Shown here: piece after piece, positions 31,239 through 41,528 of the stretch
Numbering within the stretch: position 1 is the stretch's first letter
Layout: each line of letters begins with the position of its first letter
NCBI GenBank assembly: GCA_019925095.2
Contig: CM034409.1
Coordinates: 7,319,001 to 7,383,000, forward strand
Reading direction: 5' to 3'
Length of the DNA: 64,000 nucleotides
Origin: Dendrolimus kikuchii
Lineage: Eukaryota > Arthropoda > Insecta > Lepidoptera > Lasiocampidae
Notes under the pieces: model-generated
Databases searched by the model: none
Seen by the model: the letters and a program-made list of their open reading frames with translations, nothing else
What the model was told of the DNA's origin: nothing
Program-made: the position numbers and the translations under genes

Positions 31239-31550
31239 ATCCGTGCAGGAACGGAGAAAGAATACACATTCCTGCGGCCGGGCGGCCTGTCGTAAGAGGC
31301 GACTAAACAACCCACAGCCAGGTGGTAGGATATTTGCTCGACTGGATGGCGACCACCCCTGGTCTAGAGTATGCTGCAATAACAACCTTGTGTTGTGTTC
31401 CGCCATTAGTGACCAGGTTCCAGTGATACTTAAGAGAGCAGCAGCGCATTTGTAGCACCTTTGGTGTTGCAAATGTCCATAGACGATGCTAACCGCTTTC
31501 CATCGAGTGGGCCGTCTGCCTGTCTGCTGAGCTCCTGCCATAAAAAAAAA
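31239..31550 (+). mobile_element. S1 SINE-like element
   Basis: A full-length plus-strand copy with head ATCCGTGCAGGAACGGAG and poly(A) end. A stutter of CGCCATAACAACCT just upstream (31195-31237) suggests a partial older S1 fragment or local duplication at the insertion point. Confidence 0.85.
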
Positions 31551-31675
31551 TGTATTTATGGACAAATCATTTTTATAATGTTATGTTTTTGTTACTAGTA
31601 TTTAAGGTACCATTGTTTTAAATGTACTTCAGGAATGTTAATGAGAACTTACATGTTTGGGTCACTTATAATTAA

Positions 31676-31925
31676 GTGGAGGCTGGAACTGAAAATCAGC
31701 GCTGTACTTAGGCAGCAGCAACCGTTCTGCAGCGTAGCAGCGATTTCATTCTTAACACAGCATAATGCTGAGTTGTTGGCCTCATTGCTGTGAATGTTAT
31801 ACATTTCGTTTTCTTTTCAAAATATTTCGTGTTATAAAATACTTAAGTCTTTATGTTTTACGTGTAAATCTTCTTAGTTTCATTTTTTTTTTTAGTGCAT
31901 TTCTTCTCGACAATAAATTCTTTTC
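31676..31925 (+). mobile_element. LINE 3' UTR (GGAGGCTGGAACTGAAAATC family)
   Basis: The order GTGGAGGCTGGAACTGAAAA, TCAGCGCTGTACTTAGGC, GTTGTTGGCCTCATTGCTGT, TTTATGTTTTACGTGTAAAT and a final CGACAATAAATTC matches the copy at 58408-58560. I recognise this as a common lepidopteran LINE 3' UTR whose clade I cannot fix. Confidence 0.65.
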
Positions 31926-32409
31926 TTTCTTTGTTTCTTTCTAAAAAGAAATATAATTTTGACATGTTATGTAGAAAACTTTTTAAAAATTTCCTCAAGA
32001 AATTCATTAAAACTTCATCATTAAATTTAAGATTCATTAGATTCAATCGTGTTCTCGTATACCCCGATACTCATAGACGTAAATGGTTTTATTGTAATAT
32101 CCAGTAATTCTAAAAAGCTCGCAGTAAGAACGTTAAACTGCAATCGAAACGTGTCTAATAAAACTGCCGAAAAATCCGCAAAACTTTTCAATTCGATTGC
32201 GAACTCCAATCGTTCCCAAATTAAACCGCATCCGATCGAAACCGTATCCCTAAAAGGGCTCTTTTGATTTATGCTAGGGTTTTCAAATTCATGATAAAAA
32301 TATGATGAATGCTCACTTAACAACAACTTCTAGATAGTAAATAGATAACACTTTATTGATCTTGAAAAACTATGTTTATTTTTTATATAATATAATATAT
32401 TAATTAGAG
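31926..32409. other. No gene recognised
   Basis: Overlapping open frames on both strands (32027-32326) were not recognised. A LINE-tail motif TAGATAACACTTTATTGATC lies near 32340. Otherwise nothing. Confidence 0.25.
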
Positions 32410-32700
32410 GGGGATGAGACTTTAGGGTCATGGGGACGTGAGGCTCATCAACTTTGTTGAGACCTTTCAAGGCGATTGAAAGAAGTCTCGCGTGACCAAA
32501 GGGCTGGCCTATATTTAGGGCAACGTATTAGCGTTGCCATACAACGCGGGACTGCGGCCAGCATTTTGGGGACGCTCCCCACCGAGAGCGATCTGGACTA
32601 CATCTTTTACTTGTAAATATGTTTATAATAGTATTTAATTCCTAAGTTTTTTTTGTAGTGTAATTTGTAATTTAATATATTAATAGAATAATAATTTTAA
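32410..32700 (+). pseudogene. Retroelement C-terminal peptide and 3' UTR
   Basis: An open stretch ending in TAA near 32615 reads GLYLGQRISVAIQRGTAAS, then ILGTLPTESDLDYIFYL. A variant of this tail (Q-R-x-x-x-A-x-Q-R-G-N-A-A-S-x-L-G-T) is a common end of a lepidopteran retroelement ORF. An AT-rich 3' UTR follows. Upstream frames are broken. The clade is uncertain. Confidence 0.5.
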
Positions 32701-32727
32701 ATTATAATTTAGCAATTATTTTTTAGG

Positions 32728-33165
32728 ATGTATGTATCATTTAATAGCTATGCTCTTGTCGGTGGAGCCTCCTCCAATCTTCTCTATTATGGGCCAGTTG
32801 TTTTACTTCTATCTAAGACACGACACCCACTCTTTATTTTATTTGATCCATGAATTGCTCACCTTGGTCTTCCCTTTCCTCTCCTTGGTTCCACTTAGCC
32901 TTCGATTAACGTGCATAAGAAGGTGTCGTGTCGTAACAAATGGCCAAACATCTTCCCTCTTCTTTCCTTCAGAGTTTTTAAAATTGTGCGTTTCTCCTTT
33001 ATCATATCCAGTACTTCTTCATTGGTTTTCTTTTCTTTCCAACTTATTCTCTCCATGCGTCTCCAACACCACACTTCAAATGTTTCTAATCTATCGCGAT
33101 CTCTTTGGGTCATTGTCCATGCTTCACACCCGTATAAAGCCATGCTCCAGATATAAATTTTCGTT
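32728..33165 (-). pseudogene. RTE-like LINE C-terminal tail, third family
   Basis: On the minus strand it reads MALYGCEAWTMTQRDRDRLE, TFEVWCWRRMERISWKEKKT, NEEVLDMIKEKRTILKTLKE and GKMFGHLLRHDTFL, then after a frameshift KRGRGRPR-like and NREDWRRLHRQEHSY. YGCEAWT, CWRRM and the RQEHSY end are typical of RTE-type LINEs. No RT catalytic motif remains. Confidence 0.8.
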
Positions 33166-33183
33166 TTAAGATATTGAATTATA

Positions 33184-33340
33184 ATTGGACGTAGTTTAGC
33201 AGAAATGACTTAACACACAAAAAGTCGTTTTTTGAGTTATTGAGGTTTTAAGTTTAGACAAAGTTGCTGGTAAATTGGTATATACAACTCATTTTTGACC
33301 ACAATGTGGGTTGAGTCCTTTCTGCTAAACTACGTCCAAT
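33184..33340. mobile_element. MITE (157 bp) with TA target duplication
   Basis: The left end ATTGGACGTAGTTTAGCAGA and the right end TCTGCTAAACTACGTCCAAT are perfect inverted repeats for 20 bp and continue with few mismatches. TA flanks both sides (33182-33183 and 33341-33342), as in Tc1/mariner-type MITEs. Non-coding. It lies just downstream of an RTE fragment. Confidence 0.8.
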
Positions 33341-33632
33341 TATTGTAATTTTTCGATGGCTAACTAACTAAACATATTTTAACTTCTATACCAACTTGCA
33401 TACTATGCGAACAAATCATGTGTGAAAAATATATCTTTGTCTTTGACTATTGCGTGGCAGCCCTACATTCGAACAGTAAAACTGGTGAGTTTACGAATTC
33501 TTTCAGGCACTCAATGAGTTCACCCCTTGCAGACAACGTTTCATTAGTGCTTTCACCCCCATTTACCTCTATTCACCTTATTCTACATACATTCAGATTT
33601 TAATTATATTTTGATAATTAAGAAATTGATCG
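33341..33632. other. No gene recognised
   Basis: A 61-codon frame at 33418-33603 was not recognised and overlaps nothing conserved. Confidence 0.25.
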
Positions 33633-33804
33633 TGTACCAGCAGAAGGTGATGTCAGGTGCCTTAAAAATAGACGAGCGTGCATGACAAGAGTTATGAATG
33701 TCAAAGAAGCAAGTGAGGTGTGTAAGAATAAGCCTAAATGGCGCTCTGTTGTTCGTGCCTACCCAGCAAGGGAACTGGCGTGAAGTTATGTATGTATGTA
33801 TGTA
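33633..33804 (+). mobile_element. RTE-a 3' tail
   Basis: It starts inside the AAATTGATCGTGTACCAGC codons and ends in (TATG)n. It encodes only IDRVPAEGDVRCLKNRRACM and NVKEASEVCKNKPKWRSVVR. 5'-truncated, about 170 bp. Confidence 0.75.
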
Positions 33805-33960
33805 ATAAATTAGGTAAGTGCTCGGCAGTCTACGCACAATGAAGAGCTTCGTAAAGGTTGCAAACGTTTTCATTTTCACTGCTGTGCAATTTAAAAACCT
33901 ACCAACCGCATTCCAAGAACTTTTACATCGTAGTAGAAAAAAAATACGTTAACTTCAACG

Positions 33961-34290
33961 ATGGTGCCTTCGTATTCTTTCTACCACCGCACCGCACGCC
34001 ATCTGCTGGGCGTTCATCCCCACTTCCTTAAACTGCTTCGCTCATGTACGCAACGGTTCTCTAGAACATTTGTCTTGTGTAACGTGGGGAGTGGGAATGA
34101 GCTCCCAGAGGTGGTTTTCCCACAGCGCTGCAATATGGCATTTTTTAAAAAGGGTGTCATAAAATTTCTTCGAGGCCGGCAGCGCGTTGGTGGCTCCTCT
34201 GGTGTTGCAGACGTCCATAGGCGAAGGTAACCGCTTTCCATCAGGTCGGCAGTCTGCCTGTCTGCTGAACTTGTGCAATTAAAAAATATC
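33961..34290 (+). pseudogene. LINE C-terminus and 3' tail; source of the S1-type tail
   Basis: The frame 33961-34230 reads YSFYHRTARHLLGVHPHFLK, RSCTQRFSRTFVLCNVGSGN, ELPEVVFPQRCNMAFFKKGV and IKFLRGRQRVGGSSGVADVH, then RRR and a stop. It matches the minus-strand pseudogene at 8641. The 3' UTR has CCATAGGCGAAGGTAACCGC and CTGCCTGTCTGCTGAACTTG, the same order as the S1 tail. It is open to the stop but truncated at the 5' end. Confidence 0.8.
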
Positions 34291-34381
34291 ACAATTTGTT
34301 ATCTCAGAAATGGTATGAATATTAAAGATTAGGTGTAACCTGCATACATGTAATAATTTAATAAAGTAAGTTTATTTTAAC

Positions 34382-34712
34382 TTGGGAGTGTCCCGTAGAA
34401 TTGCACGAGTTGATTCCTCCATCCCCATTTTACCATCGGACAACCAGGCGCACCGGTTTGCGCCGCCGTTACATGGTGGAAACACCAACACCAGAACCAA
34501 GCGCTTCGTCTCATCTTTTCTGGTGCGCACTGTCGAAGAGTGGAATAATTTGCTGGAGTCTGTTTTTCCTGACAAATACAATCTTGAAGTCTTCAAGTCA
34601 CGAGTGAATAGGTATCTTCTAGATAAACGTGCTCCATCCTAGACTGCGTCATCACTCAACATCAGGTGAGAAAGTGGTCAAACGCAAACCTATAGGTACT
34701 TCCATAAAAAAA
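34382..34712 (+). pseudogene. LINE C-terminus, another family
   Basis: It reads [60 protein letters not shown] and [14 protein letters not shown] with a stop at 34642. The 3' UTR contains ACTCAACATCAGGTGAGAAA and GTGGTCAAACGCAAACCTAT and ends in poly(A). This is the tail of a widespread lepidopteran non-LTR element; the related minus-strand copy at 40660 is more decayed. Confidence 0.75.
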
Positions 34713-34979
34713 AACTTTAAAATTTAGTTTATTTTTAGTATTTAAAAATCAGATATGCAACTATTACTTACAATATTTTTCCAATGTACATAGTCGTGTG
34801 GGGTTTAGTAGGTCAGTTTTAAAGAACTTAACCATCATTCTTAACGTCTTTCTAATGTACTCAATATAGGAGGCGGTAGCTTCGACACTCCTGGATCTGT
34901 GTCTCTCTCCCCTCTAATTTGTAATTATGACGAGTAGAAATTTGAATAAGAAATAAGATGTTACAAATGTTTAAATATA

Positions 34980-35219
34980 CTTTCAAAGTATTGTTGAAGC
35001 GTGAAGAAGGCCTATTTGGGACGATCGGATGGGCGACGTCCGGTCGGTCGCCCCAAGTACCGGTGGAGGGACAGGTGGAGGCTGACCTGCGTGAGTTTCA
35101 AGCCCTTAACTGGCAAGAAATCGCACAGGACAGAAATAGGTGGCGTGTTCTCGTTTCAGAAGCCAAGACACACTTTGGGTCCCTGAGCCAACGGAGTTAG
35201 TTAGTTAGTTAGTTAGTTA
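34980..35219 (+). pseudogene. RTE-like LINE C-terminus with (TTAG)n tail
   Basis: Pieces in two frames read GRRPVGRPKYRWRDRW and VEADLREFQALNWQEIAQDR, then NRWRVLVSEAKTHFGSLSQR and S-stop. GRPKYRW, DLRE..W and AKTHFGS are characteristic of an RTE-type family. It ends in (TTAG)n at 35195-35219, which is the retrotransposon's own tail and not telomeric TTAGG. Confidence 0.8.
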
Positions 35220-35395
35220 AAGTATTGTTAGTCCCAGGCACTTAGATGTTTAAAAAAAAAAATACACTTTGTACGGACATTCATTACATTCTAACTTTAT
35301 TAGTATTGGAGACTGTAACTAGCGGGGCCCAAAGGTCTACCGAACCCGATTTGGTAATGTAATTAGAGCAGTCCAGCCGGAAGGTAGAAACCACC
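35220..35395. other. No gene recognised
   Basis: It contains a GC-richer segment, ACTAGCGGGGCCCAAAGGTC, not shared elsewhere in the window. Confidence 0.25.
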
Positions 35396-35650
35396 TGTTA
35401 CAAATGTCTATAGGTGATGGTAACCATCGCCTATAAACATTTGTAACACCAAAGGTGCTACCAATATGCTGCTTCTCTCTAAAGGGAGACTGAAACCTGG
35501 CCATTAATGCCGGAACATAAAAAAAAATATTGTTATGGCGGCATACTCTAGACCAGGGGTGGTTGCCATCCAGACGGGCAAATACCCTACCACCTGGCTG
35601 CTGGTTGTTTTATCGCTTCTTACGACAGGCCGCCTGACCACAGGAAATTT
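35396..35650 (-). mobile_element. S1 copy fused tail-to-tail with a second S1 tail fragment
   Basis: The minus-strand S1 runs from about 35424 to 35650 and lacks the GGAACGGAG head. Directly before it, 35396-35420 is a plus-strand S1 tail piece, so 35396-35448 forms a near-perfect hairpin with 25-nt arms and a TAA loop. Confidence 0.7.
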
Positions 35651-35986
35651 TATTTAACAAAGTTATAATACAATCAATTAATGGTATTTTTCTTTAAGTT
35701 AATTTTATACAACAATTATAAGCTACTACAATGAAGAAATTTATAAATAATCGAATACAATAAAAGATAACTTAACTTATTTGTATTGCATTCTACCCAC
35801 AATGCTTCAAGACTATAAGTAGAATACTGAGCCTAGATCATCGTCTTCTATGGGTAAGGTGCCCACAAGGCTGGCTACGTTTCCTCACTAGAACTCTATA
35901 CTGTTCCTTTGCCCGAGGTAAGCACCAGCCCTCTGATTACCTGAAGAGTTAATGAGTCGTTTTGATAAATTTTGGTAGAGGTTTAT
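35651..35986. other. No gene recognised
   Basis: A GC-richer segment (35835-35950) holds short open stretches, but no domain or splice signal that I can support. Confidence 0.25.
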
Positions 35987-36300
35987 TTATCCGTGCAGGA
36001 ACGGAGAAAGAATACAATTTCCTGCGGCCGGGCAGCCTGCGTAAGAGGCGACCTAACAACCCACAGCCAGGTGGTAGGGCATTTGCCCGACTGGATGGCT
36101 ACCACCCATGGTATAAAGTATGTCGCCATAACAACCTTGAGTTGTGTTCCGGCATTAGTGAACAGGTTCCAGTCTCCCTTAAGAGAGCAGCAGCGCATTT
36201 GTAGCAACTTTGGTGTTGCAAATGTTCATAGGCGATGGAAACCGCTTTCCATCGAGTGGGCCGTCTACCTGTCTGCTGATCTACTGCAATAAAAAAAAAA
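35987..36300 (+). mobile_element. S1 SINE-like element
   Basis: A full-length plus-strand copy from TTATCCGTGCAGGAACGGAG to the CTGCAATAAAAAAAAAA tail. One base lost from CTGTCGTAAGAGG (CTGCGTAAGAGG) distinguishes it. Confidence 0.85.
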
Positions 36301-36349
36301 TGGCCTCAGGAGCCCACGGTCCAAGCGTCTCGACAGCAAACGGCACAAA

Positions 36350-36388
36350 TAGGAAATTGTATTCTTTCTCCGTTCCTTCACGGTTATA
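36350..36388 (-). mobile_element. S1 head fragment, minus strand
   Basis: AGGAAATTGTATTCTTTCTC and CGTTCCTTCACGG are the complement of the S1 head. The remaining ~270 bp are missing. It lies 50 bp after a full S1 in the opposite orientation. Confidence 0.6.
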
Positions 36389-36745
36389 GATGGAGACAGA
36401 TATACAAATATTGGATTGAGATGAAACGACAGAATTCGTAATTTTCTTGAACACATATTGATTTGACATACATACATAATAAATTGAGAGCTTGAAAAAA
36501 CAACATTCGCTATCATTTTCCTCCAATGCTTAGGATGGACTTTTGTAATAGCGAGAAATCCTCCAATTTATTGCCAATCCGCGCTTCCATTATCAAATAC
36601 GACGTTAATAAACCGAATTTCGTTTCCAAATCAAATAATCAAAGGTTTTATTACTCGAAATTGGGGCAATAAAAGATCGATAAAATGGCAAAAGAGAAAA
36701 CTAAAATTGTATAAGAGTTAAACTATATGTATGATGGAATAGTAT
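36389..36745. other. No gene recognised
   Basis: AT-rich; nothing recognised. Confidence 0.3.
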
Positions 36746-37218
36746 TGTTACAACTTAGGTTCCGACAAAAACAAATTCCACTCCTGATTTGTAAAAACAC
36801 ATTTCGTTACCTGTCGGCATTTGAATGAATTGTAATTTTTTATGATCGTCTTCTTTTGTTTACTTATTTATTGGCATACGTTTCTAGAGAACGGTCTATT
36901 GTTCTATTGTACTCGTTTACGGCCGCATGCGGCTGAAGCATTAGCCAGGTGTTGCGGATTACGTCGAATACGATACGGGCACATTTGTATTTGTGAGGTA
37001 TAAAACGACGGCCTGACGGAGAGGGGGGCAGTTCAGCGATAACTACGATCAAGGCATGACGTGTGTAATACGTGTGTATAATCGGGAATCTAATAGTGAC
37101 GGACTTTGCGCGTTTTATTGAATTGCGACCTTCTGCATGACGTTTGGATTTGTTGTATTCGGTTATATTTGTACCTGTGTTATACGTGTTTGTATAGTTC
37201 TAATAAACTGTATAATAA
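36746..37218 (+). mobile_element. LTR-1 solo LTR, 3' end eroded
   Basis: It starts TGTTACAACTTAGG and has the LTR-1 order (CTTCTTTTGTTTACTT, GACGGACTTTGCGCG, TGTGTTATACGTGTTTGTAT, TTCTAATAAA) but the last ~35 bp, with CATTTTAATTCGAGTC, are replaced. An S2 SINE inserted just downstream. Confidence 0.65.
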
Positions 37219-37241
37219 TTTAGTATAAATATATTTGAACT

Positions 37242-37526
37242 GAGTCGTGGTAGCGTAATGGCTAGGGCACGCGTCCCAAACTCAAAGGGCGCGGGTTCGA
37301 ATCCTGGCCGGAATACATACACCACTTAGTTTTCTGACCTAATGTGCATATTGCTGCAATTACCACGTGGTAACAACGGTGAAGGAAAACATCGTGATGA
37401 ACACTCATAGAAACCATCAATATCTCAAACGTGCCAAGCCGACTTGGACAAGCGTGGCGGGTATACTGTCTGTTTCCCAATAGTGAGAGGCCCGAGGCCT
37501 GCAGTGCGACGTTTATGGGCTCTTAT
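37242..37526 (+). mobile_element. S2 tRNA-derived SINE with 12-bp target duplication
   Basis: It is flanked by TATATTTGAACT on both sides (37230-37241 and 37527-37538). The A box TAGCGTAATGG (37251-37261) and B box GGTTCGAATCC (37294-37304) are intact. This is the best-preserved S2 promoter in the window. The duplication length shows LINE-type target-primed insertion. Confidence 0.9.
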
Positions 37527-37561
37527 TATATTTGAACTAAGGTTTTAATCGTCACTTAATT

Positions 37562-38180
37562 TTTTTGAAGTGAAAATTCTTTAGAATCGTTGTGAGCTTC
37601 AAAGCTCGATGAAACGAAAATCGACACTAAAAAGAGATAAACATAAATCTATAGGACTAAGCCTGCGATAGAATGAGATAGAATATATTATATTTAATAA
37701 TTTAAACAATAGTGTTTGCTTATACAGGTAACGTTAATAATGTTCTTTATTCTTTATTGTACACAAAAAGTTACATACACAATTATAAAACAGTGGTGAT
37801 GTACAAAGGCGAGCTTAACCCTAAAAGAGTTTTCTTCCAGCAAACCTATGAGTCTAGCGAGAAGGGGTGAAGCAAAAGGCAGGGTTGTGTACGCAAAAGA
37901 TATTTTACGTTATAACGTATAATATAAATAAATTAACAAAAATAAATTATATACAAGATACTCATAAGATATATAATGTATTATATTATATATATTATAA
38001 TGTTTTGAAGCTTTTCGTTAATACTTCTAATTTCGTATTCTAAAGCTTAAATATAAATATTATAACGATATTAATACATATATGAAATGCGAATTTACGA
38101 AATTTTGAATCTCTCCCACCCCTTGTCACACTTTGTTGCACTTCTCTGCGTGTGAACTGCACACACACACACACACACAA
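37562..38180 (+). mobile_element. MITE-A copy split by a LINE 3' end
   Basis: The left part (37562-37735) and right part (about 37985-38180) match MITE-A at 42205-42540, joined across TTTAAACA and GTTTTGAAG. The intervening segment is a minus-strand LINE tail. It ends in a run of ACACACAC (38157-38178). Confidence 0.6.
37738..37935 (-). mobile_element. LINE 3' end (AATAAAG family), minus strand
   Basis: On the minus strand it reads AGGTTTGCTGGAAGAAAACT, CTTTTAGGGTTAAGCTCGCC and ACAATAAAGAATAAAGAAC. It is the same 3' UTR as 16200-16362, 5'-truncated and inserted into MITE-A. Confidence 0.7.
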
Positions 38181-38370
38181 TTTTTTTAGACGCCAGGTAA
38201 AGTCGCATGCAACTGTTAGTCTATTTCAATATGTATAGCAGAAAGCCCCATTACTGTTAGAGCCTAAGCATTTTCTTATTGTTTTTCTTTCATTTCGCTA
38301 AAAGGGTTACCTAGAGGCAAGAGTCCTGATAATACGATATATCTAATCTTAGTAAACTATTATAATATTA

Positions 38371-39161
38371 CTAACTGTGCCCGCGACGTCGTCCGCGTGG
38401 AATTTGCTTTCAAAACCCTCCGATTTTGAAAGATTCTTCATTGGTGCTCCGCTCCTATTGGTCTTAGTCTAATGATATAGTATATCATTACACTATATTA
38501 CAGCCTTCCTCGATAACTGGGCTATCCAAAACTGAAAGAATTTTTCAAATCAGACTAGTAGTTCCTGAGATTAGCGCGTTCAATCAAACAATATTAGTAT
38601 ATTTGGCTACAACAGTATTACTTACATTTTAAATATCGCGATATCTTTTGAATGAAACGTGTGAATTGAATAATTCATAAAGTTCTAGAAAGGTATTGAA
38701 TTCGTTTTGAATATGGAGTAATTTATTTTGATAAGGATTAATACCAAGGTACAAAATAAAGAGTTTTTGAAACGACGACATTTTAATTATTTAAAAAAAT
38801 AAAAGAAAACACTTTTTGTGAGATAACTACAATAGTTAGACATATGGTTACGCCATATTTTTTGTAGACAATTATATGTTCTGCAAAGTGGTAGTACATT
38901 GTTTTGTTCTATAATCAATAGTTTTCGCAGCGCACGCCATGTAAGGATTTTTTCGGGTCATTTTTTTACACCTTGGGTTACATTATTGGACTTTTAGTAA
39001 GGATCCTTAATTTTATTGAAAATATAATATAGCCCATAGCCTTCCTTGATAAATGTAATATTCACCACTGAAAGAATTTTTCAAATCCGACCAGCGGTTT
39101 TCTGAGATTAGCGCGTTTAAACAAATAAACAAACTCTTCAGCTTTATAATATTAGTATAGA
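38371..39161 (-). mobile_element. Composite Helitron (0.79 kb), minus strand
   Basis: The left end is CTAACTGTGCCCGCGACGTC (CTAG mutated to CTAA) and the right end ATAATATTAGTATAGA before a T. Inside, the GAAAGAATTTTTCAAATC and TGAGATTAGCGCGTT blocks occur twice (38530-38595 and 39060-39120), so one Helitron appears nested in or fused to another. A related copy in the opposite orientation is at 39834. Confidence 0.7.
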
Positions 39162-39833
39162 TTTACCTTTATTTCTGAAACTTGCTTATAAGCCTGAGTA
39201 TTCTTGAAAGTATTCATATCTAGTACAATTAAAGTGTCTGTTTGGAATATCAAAATAAATGCTAAAATAGGTAAAAATCGCTTATTTCTCACTAAATACC
39301 AGATATAAACATAGGCATTGAGGTCTATTTGAAAAATTCACCAGTATAATGGCTACGTAACCAATATGCTTACGGAAACCTAAAAATGTTAGTTGCTAGG
39401 GTTTAATATTGCATCTGAAATAATATTTGAAAGTTGGTCATATCGGCAAAACGTTTACATTGTTAAAGTGTTTATTGCCATTACACAGCTTTATTTGAAG
39501 CAATGCGTTCATTGGACCGTTTTCCTCTGTTACCCAATGTGTACACGGGAAATGCTAGTCTACAGAGCCTTCCGTTTCCGGCCTCTACCAGCCAAACCTA
39601 TTGTACTCCAGTAATTAAATTTCCAATAAGCCGTACTTGTATTTGGTCTGATCTAATAGTAAATTAACCTTCTCTAGGTTGCAATGATAGAGGAAGCAGG
39701 GGCAATGCCGTTAACTTAAGGAAAATCTTTTATATTAATTCTTATCGCCGCACAATTTACCAAAGGAGATACACACCGGTCCAGCTGGGCATAATAGTAC
39801 GCTCGCACCGGTCTGTACATGCAAGATTCTAAA
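39162..39833. other. Spacer between inverted Helitrons, nothing recognised
   Basis: Two 73-codon frames on opposite strands were not recognised. There is no shared repeat. Confidence 0.3.
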
Positions 39834-40595
39834 TCTATACTAATATTATAAAGCTGAAGAGTTTGTTTGTTTAAACGTACTAATCTCAGGAACCGCTGGT
39901 CCGATTTAAAAAATTCTTTCAGTGTTGAATAGTACATTTATCGAGGAAGGCTATAGGCTACATTATATTTTCAAAAAAATTAGGGATCCTTACTAAAAGT
40001 CCAATAATGTAACCCAAGGTGTAAAAAAATTATCCGAAAAAATCCTTACACGGCGTGCGCTGCGAAAACTATTGATTATAGAACAAAAGAATGTACTACC
40101 ACTTTGCAGAACATATAATTGTCTATAAAAAATATGGCGTAACCATATGTCTAACTATTGTAGTTATCTCACAATAAGTGTTATCTTTTATTTTTTTAAA
40201 TAATTATAATGCCATCAATTCAAAAACTCTTTATTTTGTACCTTGGTATTAATAATTATCAAAATAAATTACTCCATATTCAATACCTTTCTAGAACTTT
40301 TTGACTTGTTCGATTCGGACGTTTCATTCAAAAGATATCGCGATATTTAAAATGTAAGTATTAGTGTGTAGCCAAATATACTAATATATTGTTTGATTGA
40401 ACGCGCTAATCTCAGGAACTACTGGTCTGATTTGAAAAATTCTTTCAGTATTGGATAGCTCATTTATCGAGGAAGGTTATAGGCTATATATCATCACGCT
40501 AAGACCAATAGGAGCGGAGCACCAATGAAGAATGTTTCAAAATCGGAGGGTTTTGAAAGCAAATTCCACGCGGAAGACGTCGCGGGCACAGCTGC
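39834..40595 (+). mobile_element. Composite Helitron (0.76 kb), plus strand
   Basis: It starts TCTATACTAATATTATAAAG after an A (39833). It holds the duplicated AATCTCAGGAAC blocks and ends with CGCGGGCACAGCTGCAAG, where CTAG has become CTGC. It matches 38371-39161 along essentially its full length in reverse complement. Confidence 0.7.
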
Positions 40596-40659
40596 AAGTA
40601 TTCAAAATTCACGACTGAACGCAAACCAATCTTTTGTACGCGTAATATTTAAGTAAAAG

Positions 40660-40850
40660 GTGCTAAAGTTTCACTTCAAAACCGTTTGACCACAACTTAG
40701 CCTACTGTCAGACGACGATACGATGATTTGATATCTAGATAATGCCTATTGACAGGAGACTTGAAGACATCCGGATTGTACTTTTTGTGAAATACGGACT
40801 CCGGTAGTGCATTCCACAGCTCTGTGGTGGGTACCACAAGCAACGCAAGA
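40660..40850 (-). pseudogene. LINE C-terminus, minus strand
   Basis: On the minus strand it reads LFALALLVVPTTELWNALPE, SVFHKKYNPDVFKSPVNRHY, LDIKSSYRRLTVG and a stop, then GTTGTGGTCAAACGG. This aligns with the tail [20 protein letters not shown] at 34540. A short dead fragment. Confidence 0.7.
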
Positions 40851-40904
40851 GCAAAAAGTTTCATTCGCATTGTTTGTTTTTCTAATCAGAAACGTTGGTA
40901 AGGC

Positions 40905-41140
40905 ATTCTTTATTGCAAGAGTTCAGCAGACAAGCAGACGGCCACTTGATGGAAATTGGTTACCATCGCCTATGGACATTTGCAACACCAAAGGTGCTAC
41001 AAACCCTGCTTTATTAAGGGAAATTGGAATCTGGTTACTAATGCCGGAACACAATTCAAGGTTGTTAGGGTGTGGCATGCTCTAGACCAGGGGTTGTAGC
41101 CATTCAGTCGGGCAAATACCCTACCACCTGGCTGTAAACG
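40905..41140 (-). mobile_element. S1 copy lacking its head
   Basis: A minus-strand copy from a degraded poly(T) to the CTACCACCTGGCTG block, where it stops. The ~80-bp head is missing, as expected of 5' truncation during reverse transcription. Confidence 0.75.
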
Positions 41141-41218
41141 TAAAACGAATAATTTTTATACTAAAAATTATAGTTATTCATAACAGCTAGTCGAGGTTTA
41201 TACACATACATACATACA

Positions 41219-41383
41219 TAGTCGAGCGATAACCACAAGCGAAGCAAGACGTGTGTACATTCGGTAATCTATTTAGTGACGGACTTCGCGCGTGTTGTTA
41301 TATTCGTACCTGTGTTATACGTGTTTGTATATTTCTAATAAACTCCTTAATAATTCCAACGGCATTTTAATTCGAGTCGGGTA
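41219..41383 (+). mobile_element. LTR-1 3' fragment
   Basis: It runs from CGAGCGATAACCACAAGCG to AACGGCATTTTAATTCGAGTC, including AATAAA near 41336. It covers the last third of LTR-1; the 5' part is missing. Confidence 0.65.
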
Positions 41384-41528
41384 TAGTTATATGGCACTTT
41401 TATTTATTAAGAACAGATCCAATTTTTTAAATATAGGTTAGAAGGCTAAGAGGGGAGCGAAACGAGTGCAGCCTTTGTGGTTATTTTTTTTTATAACCAC
41501 CCAAAATTCACTTTATATCTCAAATGTA

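Noticed and set aside
32027..32326. 99-codon minus-strand frame and 72-codon plus-strand frame
   Set aside because: No domain, splice or repeat support; mutually antisense, so at most one could be real and neither is convincing.
35195..35219. Telomeric repeat
   Set aside because: The unit is TTAG, not the insect TTAGG, and it is the tail of an RTE element.
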